64,000 nt of DNA from Actinobacillus succinogenes 130Z (GTDB taxonomy: Bacteria; Pseudomonadota; Gammaproteobacteria; Enterobacterales; Pasteurellaceae). Position 1 is the stretch's first letter. Every line of letters begins with the position of its first letter. Shown piece after piece: positions 48,471 to 59,109 of this stretch. The stretch covers positions 1 through 64,000 of the forward strand of contig NC_009655.1 of the NCBI RefSeq assembly GCF_000017245.1, read 5' to 3'. The position numbers and the translations under genes were made by a program. The notes under the pieces were generated by a model. It saw nothing but the letters and a program-made list of their open reading frames with translations. It was not told the origin of the DNA and ran no database searches.

Positions 48471-51400
48471 TTATTCTTCATCCGCCATATTCAGCATTTC
48501 TGCCAGACTGGAAGTCGGATCATCCGCGATCATATTAAATTCCGCGTCAATTTCCGCTTCATCCGCTGCGGAGAATTTCACGGCTTGTTCGGCCGCTAAC
48601 GCATTATGACGGTTTTTCGCACGATTTTGATGATATGCAAAACCGGTACCTGCCGGAATTAAGCGGCCGACAATCACGTTTTCTTTCAAGCCGCGTAATT
48701 CGTCACGTTTACCGGCAACCGCCGCTTCAGTTAATACGCGGGTAGTTTCCTGGAACGAGGCCGCCGAGATAAATGACTCGGTTGCCAATGATGCTTTGGT
48801 AATACCAAGCAACTCGCGTTCGAATTCTACCAGCGGTTTGCCTTCAGCTTCACGTTTACGGTTAACGATCTTAATACGCGCCACTTCCACTTGCTCGCCT
48901 TCTAAGAATTCGGAATCGTAAGCGTTTGTGATAATGGCTTTACGCAACATTTGACGAACGATCACTTCGATGTGCTTATCGTTAATTTTAACCCCTTGTA
49001 AGCGGTAAACTTCTTGCACTTCGTTTACGATATACTCAGTAACTGCATGCACACCACGTAAGCGTAAGATATCATGCGGTGTTTCCGCACCATCAGAAAT
49101 CAAATCGCCACGTTGTACCATTTCGCCTTCAAACACGTTAAGCTGACGCCATTTAGGAATCATTTCTTCGTAAGTTTCACCGCCATCGGTTGGTGTAATT
49201 AATAAGCGACGTTTACCTTTGGTTTCTTTACCGAAGGATACGATACCGGAAATTTCAGCCAAGATTGCCGGCTCTTTCGGTTTGCGTGCTTCGAATAAGT
49301 CCGCAACGCGCGGCAAACCGCCGGTAATATCTTTAGTCCCCACAGATTCCTGCGGGATACGAGCCAGCGGATCACCAACGTTGATTTCCGCACCGTCGTC
49401 CAAAGTAACGATAGCTTTGCCCGGTAAGAAGTATTGTGCTGCGACATCGGTACCTTCGATTAAAATGTCGTTACCTTGCGCATCCACCAATTTAATTGCC
49501 GGACGTAAGTCTTTACCTGCCGTTGCTCGTTCCCCTACATCCTGCACCAAGATAGAAGATAACCCGGTTAATTCATCAGTTTGGCGACTTACGGTTAAAC
49601 CGTCGACAATATCGACAAATTTCACGAAACCGGCCACTTCTGATATAACCGGCATAGTATGCGGATCCCAGTTTGCTACGATTTCGCCAGCCGTGACTTC
49701 AGCGCCGTCCGCTTTATTTAAGGTGGTACCGTAAGGCAGTTTGTAATGCTCTTTGGTACGACCGAAAGCATCGATTACGGTTAATTCGGTATTACGCGAA
49801 GTTAATACTAGTTTACCTTCGTTATTGGTGACAAATTTTACATTAGCCAAACGAATTGTACCGTTGTTTTTAACCTGTACGCTGGATTCTTTCGCCGCTG
49901 CTGATGCCGCACCGCCGATGTGGAACGTACGCATGGTTAACTGTGTACCCGGTTCGCCGATAGATTGTGCCGCGATAACACCGACGGCCTCGCCTTGGTT
50001 AATCAGATGACCGCGCGCCAAGTCACGCCCATAACATTTAGCGCACACACCGAAATCGGTATCACAGGTTACGACGGAACGTACTTTAATGCTGTCTACC
50101 GAATTTTCATCGATAATATTACACCATTGTTCGTCGATCAACGTATTACGCGGAATCAGGACTTCTTCCGTACCCGGTTTTAACACGTCTTCCGCGGCTA
50201 CACGACCTAATACCAGCTCACGTAGCGGAACTTTTTCATCGCCGCCTTCGATTAATGGAGACATCACGATGCCTTCATGCGTACCACAATCGTCTTCGAC
50301 AATAACTAAGTCTTGTGCGACGTCAACCAAACGACGGGTTAAATAACCGGAGTTCGCTGTTTTTAATGCGGTATCCGCCAAACCTTTACGCGCACCGTGA
50401 GTTGAAATAAAGTACTGTAATACGTTTAAACCTTCACGGAAGTTCGCCGTAATCGGTGTTTCGATAATTGAACCGTCCGGTCGAGCCATCAAACCGCGCA
50501 TACCCGCTAGCTGACGAATCTGTGCGGCGGAACCACGAGCGCCGGAATCCGCCATCATAAAGATACTGTTGAATGAAGATTGTTTTTCCGGATTACCTTC
50601 ACGGTTGATTACTTCTTCCGTAGAAAGATTTTCCATCATTACTTTCGCTACACGTTCGTTAGCTGCCGCCCAAATATCGATCACTTTGTTATAACGTTCA
50701 CCGACAGTCACCAAACCTGATTGGAATTGCTCTTGAATTTCAGCTACTTCTTGTTCCGCTGCCGCAATAATTTCGTATTTTTTCTCCGGAATCACCATAT
50801 CGTCGATACCGACGGATGAGCCCGAACGTGCCGCATACGCGAAACCGGTATACATGATTTGGTCCGCAAACATTACGCTCTCTTTCATGCCTAAACGACG
50901 ATAACATTCGTTGATCAATTTAGAGATGGCTTTTTTACCAAGAGTTTGGTTGAACAAATTAAACGGCATACCTTTCGGCGCGATCATCCATAAAATAGCA
51001 CGACCGACAGTGGTATCCACTAAGTTAGTTTGCGGTTCAAACTCTCCTTCCGCATTTTTCACATATTCCGTAATACGGATTTTTACACGTGAATGCAATT
51101 CCGCACGACCGGTACGATAAGCTTTTTCCGCTTCGCGAGGATCCTGTAACAGCATACCCTCACCCTTACCGTTCACTTTATCACGGGTCATATAGTAAAT
51201 ACCCAATACCACATCTTGTGACGGCACAATAATCGGATCACCGTTCGCCGGTGATAAAATATTATTGGTCGACATCATCAAAGCGCGGGCTTCTAACTGC
51301 GCTTCTAACGTCAACGGTACATGAACCGCCATCTGGTCACCGTCGAAGTCCGCATTAAACGCCGCACAAACAAGCGGATGCAACTGGATTGCTTTCCCCT

Positions 51401-52730
51401 CGATTAAAATTGGCTCAAATGCTTGAATACCCAAACGGTGCAAGGTCGGCGCACGGTTTAATAAAATCGGATGTTCGCGAATAACTTCAGCCAAGATATC
51501 CCACACGATAACATCTTCACGCTCAACCATTTTCTTCGCCGCTTTAATGGTTGTCGCATAACCGCGGCTTTCTAGTTTCGCATAAATAAACGGACGGAAT
51601 AATTCCAGTGCCATTTTTTTCGGCAAACCGCATTGATGTAAATGCAAGTACGGACCTACGGTGATTACAGAACGGCCTGAATAGTCAACACGTTTACCCA
51701 ATAAGTTTTGGCGGAAACGACCCTGTTTACCTTTGATCATATCCGCAAGAGATTTCAGCGGACGACGATTCGACCCCGTAATCGCGCGACCGCGACGACC
51801 GTTATCCAACAGCGCATCCACGGATTCTTGCAGCATACGTTTTTCATTACGTACGATAATATCCGGCGCAACTAAATCTAATAGTCGTTTCAAACGGTTG
51901 TTACGGTTGATGACACGGCGGTATAAATCGTTTAAATCCGAAGTGGCGAAACGACCTCCGTCCAACGGAACTAACGGACGTAAGTCCGGCGGAAGTACCG
52001 GTAATACAGTCATTACCATCCATTCCGGTTTGTTGCCGGACTGAATAAATGCTTCTAATAATTTCAAACGTTTAGTGATTTTTTTACGTTTGGTTTCAGA
52101 ATTGGTTTCTTGTAATTCTTCACGTAAAACTTCACATTCGTGTTCTAAATCCATATCGCGTAAAATGGACTGGATAGCTTCCGCCCCCATTTTCGCCTCG
52201 AATTCATCCGCCCAACGTTCTTCGGCATCCAAATATTGTTCTTCAGTTAATAACTGCCCTTTTTCCAAATCAGTCATACCCGGTTCAATGACGATATAAG
52301 ATTCGAAATAAAGCACTCGTTCAATATCGCGCAACGGCATGTCTAACAATAAACCGATACGAGACGGCAGCGATTTTAAGAACCAGATGTGAGCCACCGG
52401 TGACGCTAATTCAATATGCCCCATACGTTCGCGACGAACTTTGGTTTGGGTCACTTCAACCCCGCATTTTTCACAGATTACGCCACGATGCTTCAAACGT
52501 TTATATTTACCGCATAAACATTCGTAATCTTTTACCGGCCCGAAAATACGCGCACAGAAAAGACCGTCTCGTTCAGGTTTAAAGGTACGGTAGTTAATGG
52601 TTTCCGGTTTTTTCACTTCACCGAACGACCATGATCGAATCATGTCCGGTGAAGCCAAACCAATCTTAATTACATCAAAATCTTCGGCAGTTTTTGATTG
52701 CGCTTTTAAAAAATTAACTAAATCTTTCAC
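48471..52730 (-). CDS. rpoC: RNA polymerase beta' subunit
   Basis: Catalytic subunit of RNA polymerase. 1,419 residues (E. coli 1,407). N-terminal zinc site with the cysteines of CLCGKYKR and CEKCGVEV, the rudder/lid region, catalytic magnesium loop NADFDGDQMAVH, bridge helix and trigger loop region (GEPGTQLTMRTFHIGG), second zinc site near CDTDFGVCAKCYGRD. The C-terminus is acidic. Separated from rpoB by 137 nt that contain a paired uptake signal. Confidence 0.98.
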   Translation of the reverse strand: MKDLVNFLKAQSKTAEDFDVIKIGLASPDMIRSWSFGEVKKPETINYRTFKPERDGLFCARIFGPVKDYECLCGKYKRLKHRGVICEKCGVEVTQTKVRRERMGHIELASPVAHIWFLKSLPSRIGLLLDMPLRDIERVLYFESYIVIEPGMTDLEKGQLLTEEQYLDAEERWADEFEAKMGAEAIQSILRDMDLEHECEVLREELQETNSETKRKKITKRLKLLEAFIQSGNKPEWMVMTVLPVLPPDLRPLVPLDGGRFATSDLNDLYRRVINRNNRLKRLLDLVAPDIIVRNEKRMLQESVDALLDNGRRGRAITGSNRRPLKSLADMIKGKQGRFRQNLLGKRVDYSGRSVITVGPYLHLHQCGLPKKMALELFRPFIYAKLESRGYATTIKAAKKMVEREDVIVWDILAEVIREHPILLNRAPTLHRLGIQAFEPILIEGKAIQLHPLVCAAFNADFDGDQMAVHVPLTLEAQLEARALMMSTNNILSPANGDPIIVPSQDVVLGIYYMTRDKVNGKGEGMLLQDPREAEKAYRTGRAELHSRVKIRITEYVKNAEGEFEPQTNLVDTTVGRAILWMIAPKGMPFNLFNQTLGKKAISKLINECYRRLGMKESVMFADQIMYTGFAYAARSGSSVGIDDMVIPEKKYEIIAAAEQEVAEIQEQFQSGLVTVGERYNKVIDIWAAANERVAKVMMENLSTEEVINREGNPEKQSSFNSIFMMADSGARGSAAQIRQLAGMRGLMARPDGSIIETPITANFREGLNVLQYFISTHGARKGLADTALKTANSGYLTRRLVDVAQDLVIVEDDCGTHEGIVMSPLIEGGDEKVPLRELVLGRVAAEDVLKPGTEEVLIPRNTLIDEQWCNIIDENSVDSIKVRSVVTCDTDFGVCAKCYGRDLARGHLINQGEAVGVIAAQSIGEPGTQLTMRTFHIGGAASAAAKESSVQVKNNGTIRLANVKFVTNNEGKLVLTSRNTELTVIDAFGRTKEHYKLPYGTTLNKADGAEVTAGEIVANWDPHTMPVISEVAGFVKFVDIVDGLTVSRQTDELTGLSSILVQDVGERATAGKDLRPAIKLVDAQGNDILIEGTDVAAQYFLPGKAIVTLDDGAEINVGDPLARIPQESVGTKDITGGLPRVADLFEARKPKEPAILAEISGIVSFGKETKGKRRLLITPTDGGETYEEMIPKWRQLNVFEGEMVQRGDLISDGAETPHDILRLRGVHAVTEYIVNEVQEVYRLQGVKINDKHIEVIVRQMLRKAIITNAYDSEFLEGEQVEVARIKIVNRKREAEGKPLVEFERELLGITKASLATESFISAASFQETTRVLTEAAVAGKRDELRGLKENVIVGRLIPAGTGFAYHQNRAKNRHNALAAEQAVKFSAADEAEIDAEFNMIADDPTSSLAEMLNMADEE

Positions 52731-52761
52731 AGATTTTGCTCCTGTCGGAGTTAAACTTATT

Positions 52762-52802
52762 CAAAGTGCGGTCGAAATTCATTTAATTTTTTGACCGCAC
52801 CT
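52762..52802. other. Paired uptake signals between rpoB and rpoC
   Basis: CAAAGTGCGGTC (52762-52773) and GACCGCACCTT (52793-52803) face each other across 19 nt. One mismatch (G-U in RNA) in the stem. Inside an operon that is normally read through, it would be at most a weak attenuator or processing hairpin. Confidence 0.6.
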
Positions 52803-52867
52803 TGCGCGGAATTTTCGCATTACGATGAATGCTTTCTCATTACGACGGGACGATTCCCGTCTATAAA

Positions 52868-55800
52868 TCAGGCTTCATCTAAATCAATATTAAGACCAAG
52901 CGAGCGAATTTCTTTCATGATTACATTGAAAGATTCCGGTGTGCCCGGTTCCATGTAGTGCGTACCGCCCACGATGTTTTTATACATCTTCGTGCGGCCG
53001 TTCACGTCATCGGATTTCACGGTTAACATTTCCTGCAAGGTATATGCCGCACCGTACGCTTCAAGTGCCCAAACTTCCATTTCACCGAAACGCTGACCAC
53101 CGAATTGTGCTTTACCGCCCAACGGTTGTTGAGTCACCAAGCTGTAAGAACCGGTTGAACGTGCATGCATTTTATCGTCCACTAAGTGATTCAATTTCAG
53201 CATGTACATATAACCGACAGTTACCGGTCGCTCGAATTTTTCACCGGTACGACCATCATATAAGGTAATCTGACCGGAAGTCGGCAATCCGCCAAGTTCC
53301 AGCAAGCCTTTGATTTCGCTTTCATCGGCACCGTCAAATACCGGTGTCGCAAGTGGCATACCTTTACGTAAATTTTCCGCTAAACGTAATACTTCTTCGT
53401 CCGTGAAAGTATTAAGGTCTACTACCTGTGAACCGCCGCCTAAATCATAAGCTTTTTGGATGTAACCGCGTAATTTCTCAATATCCTGTTTTTGTTTAAG
53501 CATGATATTGATTTGTTCGCCGATACCTTTTGCCGCCAACCCCAAGTGGGTTTCCAAAATCTGACCGATATTCATACGGGACGGTACACCCAATGGGTTC
53601 AATACGATCTCAACCGGACGACCGTTTTCGTCATACGGCATATCCTCAACCGGATTAATTTTTGAAATAACCCCTTTGTTACCATGGCGACCAGCCATTT
53701 TATCCCCGGGCTGAATTTGACGTTTTACCGCAAGATATACTTTCACGACTTTTTGTACACCCGGCGCCAAATCATCTCCCTGGATAATCTTGCTGCGTTT
53801 CACTTCCAATTTGTGTTCGAAATCTTTACGTAATTCTTCGTATTGTTCCGCAAGTTGTTCTAACCGGCTTTGTTTGGATTCGCTTGAAAGAGTTTGTTCC
53901 AACCACTTCGCACGCTCCATTGTATCCAATTCTTTTTCGCTGATACCGCCGTCAACAAGTAAGTTGCGAACGCGGGAAAATAAACCGGCTTCTAAGATTT
54001 CCAATTCTTCAACAAGGTCTTTTTTCGCTTGTTTTAATTGCATTTCTTCGATTTCTAACGCGCGTTTATCTTTTTCTACGCCGTCTCGGGTGAAAACTTG
54101 CACGTCGATAACCGTACCGGAAGTGCCGTTAGGTACCCGAAGAGACGAATCTTTTACATCAGAGGCTTTTTCACCAAAGATCGCTCGTAGTAATTTTTCT
54201 TCCGGCGTTAATTGAGTTTCACCTTTCGGCGTCACTTTACCCACCAGAATGTCACCGCCTTTTACTTCGGCACCCACGTAGACAATACCGGATTCATCCA
54301 ATTTACTTAACGCCGCTTCGCCTACGTTAGGAATATCCGCAGTAATTTCTTCCGCACCTAATTTGGTATCACGCGCCACACAAGATAATTCTTGAATGTG
54401 GATGGTAGTGAAACGGTCTTGTTGAACCACACGTTCGGAAACCAACATAGAGTCTTCGAAGTTATAACCGTTCCAAGGCATGAACGCCACACGGATATTT
54501 TGACCTAATGCCAATTCACCTAAATCGGTAGACGGACCGTCAGCTAAGATTTCGCCGCGACCGACAGGCTCACCCAAGTTCACGCAAGGAATTTGGTTGA
54601 TACAGGTATTTTGGTTTGAACGGGTATATTTAATTAAGTTGTAGATATCGATACCCGCTTCGCCCGGAATCGTTTCATCTTCATTAACTTTCACCACAAT
54701 ACGAGAGGCATCAACATATTGAATGGTACCGCCACGTTTTGCAACAACCGCTACACCTGAGTCCAGTGCAATCGGTTTTTCCATACCGGTACCGACTAGC
54801 GGTTTATCCGCACGTAATGTCGGAACCGCTTGGCGTTGCATGTTTGCACCCATTAAGGCACGGTTCGCATCGTCATGTTCAAGGAATGGAATCAATGCCG
54901 CCGCAACAGATACTACTTGTTGGGTCGAAACGTCCATATAATGAATTTCTTCCGGACGATATAAACCGGATTCACCATGTTCGCCGCGGGCCGTTACGAA
55001 AGTATCCGTAAAACGGAAATCATCATCTAAGTTTGCATTCGCCTGAGCAATGATATATTTACCTTCTTCAATCGCAGACAAATATTCAATTTCTTCGGTA
55101 ACTTGACCGTTTACCACTTTGCGGTATGGTGTTTCTAAGAAACCGTAATCATTAGTACGCGCATATACGGAAAGCGAGTTAATCAAACCGATATTCGGAC
55201 CTTCAGGCGTTTCGATCGGACAAACGCGACCATAATGGGTCGGGTGAACGTCTCGCACTTCGAAACCTGCCCGTTCGCGCGTCAAACCGCCCGGACCTAA
55301 TGCGGAGATACGACGTTTATGCGTAACCTCCGATAACGGGTTGTTTTGATCCATAAATTGAGACAATTGCGAAGAACCGAAAAATTCTCGGACTGCCGCA
55401 GAAATCGGTTTAGCATTGATCAAATCCTGTGGCGTTACGGCATCAAGATCACCTAATGAAAGGCGTTCTTTAACAGCTCGTTCAACGCGGACTAAACCGA
55501 TACGGAATTGGTTTTCCGCCATTTCACCTACCGAACGGATACGACGGTTACCCAAATGGTCGATATCGTCCACTTCACCGCGACCGTTACGGATATCGAT
55601 CAGTTTTTTCATCACGCTGACGATATCTTCTTTACTTAACACGCCGCTACCCGTTTCGCTGTCGATACCTAACGAACGGTTGAATTTCATACGCCCTACA
55701 GCGGACAAATCGTAACGTTCCTGGGAGAAGAATAAGTTATCAAATAGACCTTCCGCCGCTTCTTTTGTCGGTGGTTCGCCCGGACGCATCATACGGTAAA

Positions 55801-56896
55801 TTTCTACTAACGCACTTAAACGATCGCAAGAAGGATCCACTCGTAATGTTTCGGAAATATACGGCCCGAAATCCAAATCATTAGTAAATAACGCTTCGAT
55901 TGCGGTATAACCGGCCTGAGCCAATTTCGCTAACAGTTCTAAAGAAATCTCCGTGTTTGCGGCACAGATTACTTCACCGCTTTCTAAATCCACGTAGTCT
56001 TTTGCCGCAACTTTACCGATAATATATTCGGTCGGAACTTCGACTTTTTTCACGCCGTCTTTTTCAAGTGCTTTAATATGGCGAGCCGTAATACGACGAC
56101 CGCGTTCGACATACACTTTACCTTCGGCTTCAATATCAAATGTTGCCGTTTCGCCGCGTAAACGCTCCGGCACTAATTCCATCAGCAATTTATCGCCTTG
56201 AATTTCAAACACCACTTTATCAAAGAATAAATCCAGAATTTCTTCTGTTGTGTAATTCAATGCTCGTAAAATGATGGTTGCGGGTAATTTACGACGACGG
56301 TCGATACGTGCGAATAAGTTATCTTTCGGATCAAATTCAAAATCTAACCACGAGCCACGGTAAGGAATAATACGTGCGTTATATAAAACTTTACCTGAAG
56401 AGTGTGTTTTACCTTTATCACTATCGAAGAATACGCCGGGACTGCGGTGTAATTGTGAAACGATAACGCGCTCGGTACCGTTGATAACAAAAGTACCGTT
56501 ATCTGTCATCAATGGGATTTCACCCATGTATACATCTTGTTCTTTAATATCTTTCACGGTACCGGGAGCTGCATCTTTATCATAGCTCACCAGGCGTAAT
56601 TTCACCCGTAACGGCGCAGCAAAGGTTGTACCGCGAATCTGACATTCTCGCACATCAAACACAGGCTCGCCAAGCTTATAACTGACATATTGCAATTCCG
56701 TGCTACCGTTATTACTGACGATAGGAAATACAGAACGAAATGCCGCTTCCAGCCCTTGCTGACCGTCAGGATCGCGCTGAATAAATTTGTCGAATGAATC
56801 TAATTGAATGGTTAATAAATAAGGTACGTTTAAAACTTGCGAACGTTTGCCGAAGTCTTTACGGATACGTTTTTTCTCAGTATAGGAGTAACCCAT
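52868..56896 (-). CDS. rpoB: RNA polymerase beta subunit
   Basis: Core RNA polymerase subunit and rifampicin target. I start it at [18 protein letters not shown] (1,342 residues, the E. coli length) with AGAGGAAAA before it; the frame opens 16 codons earlier. The rifampicin region reads [20 protein letters not shown] (the usual sensitive residues S, Q, D, H and S are present). The C-terminal [19 protein letters not shown] anchors the clamp. Sensitivity to rifampicin is inferred from these residues. Confidence 0.98.
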
Positions 56897-57205
56897 TGGT
56901 TTTCCTCTGTAATATCTAGTGAGACCGACTTGAAATAAAACCATTGAAGTGCGGTAAAAAATTTAATATTTTTTTATCTGATTTGCTATCAGATGATTTT
57001 AAATCAAGGTATGAATCCGTTTGTGAGATACCGCACTCTGAACCTTACTTCTGATGAGCGGATTGCATTAAGCTAACAGCTTGATTTAACTTAATTTTTT
57101 CTGCAATAAAACGGTGAATTTTTTTGTACTCGTTTGAGAGCACAAAAGGCTGACGGAAAAACCGCCAGCCGTAAGTTCCGAAGAACGGAAAATAGTCATC
57201 AAAAA
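56897..57205 (-). other. rplL-rpoB intergenic region
   Basis: 309 nt with no gene. It holds the likely attenuator hairpin (57148-57170) and a second potential stem TTTTGTGCTC/GAGTACAAAA (about 57122-57147), an uptake signal (56947-56955), and the rpoB ribosome binding site. In E. coli this interval contains a partial terminator and an RNase III site. Confidence 0.6.
57148..57170 (-). terminator. Attenuator between rplL and rpoB
   Basis: GGCTGGCGG/CCGTCAGCC (57170-57162 and 57156-57148 on the minus strand), 5-nt loop, one G-U pair, followed by TTTTGTGC. Its place and weak T run match the partial terminator that lowers rpoBC transcription relative to rplJL in E. coli. Confidence 0.75.
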
Positions 57206-57574
57206 TTATTTGATTTCTACTTTCGCGCCTGCTTCTTCTAAAGCTTTTTTCAGCTCTTCAGCTTCGCCTTTAGAAATACCTTCTTTCAGGTTAGCCGGAG
57301 CTGATTCAACTAAGTCTTTAGCTTCTTTCAAGCCCAAACCGGTTGCGCCGCGTACTGCTTTGATTACAGCAACTTTGTTAGCACCGGCTTCAGTTAATAC
57401 TACGTTGAATTCGGTTTTTTCTTCTGCTGCCGCTGCGCCGCCCGCTGCCGGAGCTGCCGCTGCTACTGCAGCTGAAACACCGAATTTTTCTTCCATCGCT
57501 GCAATTAATTCAACGATTTCTGATACTGATTTTGAAGCAATCGCTTCGATTAATTGTTCGTTAGTTAATGACAT
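57206..57574 (-). CDS. rplL: 50S ribosomal protein L7/L12
   Basis: Stalk protein that recruits translational GTPases. Start MSLTNEQLIEAI (122 residues) chosen over an in-frame start three codons upstream because TAGGAATTG precedes it and homologues start there. N-terminal dimerisation domain, alanine-rich hinge (SAAVAAAAPAAGGAAAAEEK), and C-terminal GTPase-binding domain (VIKAVRGATGLGLKEAKDLV). Downstream partner of rplJ in one operon. Confidence 0.97.
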   Translation of the reverse strand: MSLTNEQLIEAIASKSVSEIVELIAAMEEKFGVSAAVAAAAPAAGGAAAAEEKTEFNVVLTEAGANKVAVIKAVRGATGLGLKEAKDLVESAPANLKEGISKGEAEELKKALEEAGAKVEIK

Positions 57575-57631
57575 GACAATCAATTCCTAAAGTAAATAAG
57601 TTGTTAAACGATTTAAGAAAGGCTATGAAAA

Positions 57632-58123
57632 TTAAGCCGCTTCTTGTAATTTGTCGCGTAATGCTGCAAAAGTGCGAACAAGTTTGCCTGCCGCAGCTTC
57701 TTTCATTGTACCCATTAAACGTGCAATCGCTTCTTCGTAAGTTGGTAATGTCGCCAAGAAATCGATATCTTGAATCTTACCTTCAAAGGCTGCACCTTTA
57801 ATTTCAAACTTATCATTCGCTTTTGCGAAATCTTTGAACAAACGTGCCGCCGCACCGGGATGTTCATTAGAGAATGCGATAAGTGTCGGACCGGTAAACG
57901 TATCTGTTAAGCATTCGAATTCTGTACCTTCAACCGCACGACGTAATAAAGTATTACGAACAACGCGCATTGAAACGCCAGCTTCGCGAGCCGCTTTACG
58001 TAACTCAGTCATTTTATCTACCGTTACACCGCGGGAATCCGCGATAACGGCAGAAAGGGCACCTTTGGCTGCTTCATTTACTTCAGCAACAATTGCTTGT
58101 TTGTCTTGAAGATTTAATGCCAT
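57632..58123 (-). CDS. rplJ: 50S ribosomal protein L10
   Basis: Anchors L7/L12 dimers to 23S rRNA and represses its own mRNA. Start MALNLQDKQAIVAEVNEAAK (163 residues), with CAGGAGC before it; the frame opens 18 codons upstream, inside the leader. VIADSRGVTVDKMTELRKAA is the typical RNA-binding part. Own promoter and a leader of about 240 nt precede it. Confidence 0.96.
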   Translation of the reverse strand: MALNLQDKQAIVAEVNEAAKGALSAVIADSRGVTVDKMTELRKAAREAGVSMRVVRNTLLRRAVEGTEFECLTDTFTGPTLIAFSNEHPGAAARLFKDFAKANDKFEIKGAAFEGKIQDIDFLATLPTYEEAIARLMGTMKEAAAGKLVRTFAALRDKLQEAA

Positions 58124-58365
58124 TGGCTTTGAGCTCCTGAATACACTCCGATAAATCGGAACTAAATTACCTGACACAACAAAGTATCAGGACGACTTCG
58201 GTGTACAGAAGCAGAAAATTCTTTTTCTGTTCACCATCTACGTAGGTTATTAAGAAAATTCAGTAAAAAACCGACCGCACTTTTTATCGTGCATTTTCTC
58301 CTACGGTCTTGGACGGGGCTTGATTTGGCAAGCACCATCAAATTTACGGCATGAGCCGCAAATAG
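58124..58365 (-). promoter_or_regulatory. rplJ mRNA leader (likely L10/L12 autoregulatory)
   Basis: About 240 nt of untranslated leader between the promoter and rplJ. It contains GTCCAAGACCGTAGGAG (a purine-rich segment like the E. coli L10 leader) and inverted segments such as ATCAGGACGAC and CAAAGTATCAGG near 58170-58200. In E. coli the L10-L12 complex binds this region and represses translation. An uptake signal lies in it (58275-58283). The precise fold was not computed. Confidence 0.6.
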
Positions 58366-58400
58366 GGCGTAAATTATACGGATAATTTACGCCTTTGTAA
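58366..58400 (-). promoter_or_regulatory. rplJ promoter overlapped by a perfect palindrome
   Basis: -35 TTACAA (58400-58395) and perfect -10 TATAAT (58378-58373), 16-bp spacer. The spacer and -10 lie inside a perfect 12-bp inverted repeat GGCGTAAATTAT/ATAATTTACGCC (58366-58377 and 58382-58393). The -35 lies 15 nt below the rplA stop codon. Confidence 0.75.
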
Positions 58401-58415
58401 AGTTACCGTTGCAAA

Positions 58416-59105
58416 TTATAAGCTGCTTTGATCAACTTGAACGCCGGCACCTTGAGTAGTAGAAACGCTTACTTTCTTAATAAAGATACCTTTAGCCGTT
58501 GTAGGGCGTGCTTTCGCTAACGCCGCCAAAAGCGCTTGTAAGTTTTCTTTTAATTGTTCTTCGGAGAAGCTCGCTTTACCGATTGTGGTATGAATAATAC
58601 CGTTTTTATCATTACGGTAACGAACCTGACCTGATTTCGCATTTTTAACCGCCTCGGCAACATTTGGTGTTACGGTACCGACTTTAGGGTTTGGCATTAA
58701 ACCGCGCGGACCTAAAATCTGACCTAACTGACCGACTACGCGCATTGCATCCGGAGAAGCAATTACTACGTCAAAATCCATTTCGCCTTTTTTAACTTGC
58801 TCTGCTAAGTCTTCCATACCGATTAAATCAGCACCGGCTTCTTTCGCGGCTTCAGCATTAGCGCCTTGTGTAAACACAGCAACACGTACGGTTCTACCGG
58901 TACCATGTGGTAACACGGTTGCACCTCGAACGTTTTGATCGGATTTACGCGGATCAATACCTAAATTTACGGCAACGTCAACGCTTTCGTTGAATTTAGC
59001 GGTCGCAAATTGTTTCAATAATGCGAGAGCTTCGTTGATTTCATACGCTTTGGTAGAATCTACGCCAGCTTTGATTGCTTTCATTTTTTTAGTCAATTTA
59101 GCCAT
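58416..59105 (-). CDS. rplA: 50S ribosomal protein L1
   Basis: Binds the L1 stalk of 23S rRNA and represses the rplKA mRNA. 229 residues, starting MAKLTKKMKAIKAGVDSTKA, with the conserved VRGATVLPHGTGR and LGPRGLMPNPKVGTVT. Starts 4 nt after the rplK stop, so the pair is coupled. Confidence 0.98.
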   Translation of the reverse strand: MAKLTKKMKAIKAGVDSTKAYEINEALALLKQFATAKFNESVDVAVNLGIDPRKSDQNVRGATVLPHGTGRTVRVAVFTQGANAEAAKEAGADLIGMEDLAEQVKKGEMDFDVVIASPDAMRVVGQLGQILGPRGLMPNPKVGTVTPNVAEAVKNAKSGQVRYRNDKNGIIHTTIGKASFSEEQLKENLQALLAALAKARPTTAKGIFIKKVSVSTTQGAGVQVDQSSL

Positions 59106-59109
59106 CGTA

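Noticed and set aside
49219..49734. 171-codon open frame antisense to rpoC
   Set aside because: Shadow of a conserved gene; no independent ribosome binding site or recognisable protein pattern.
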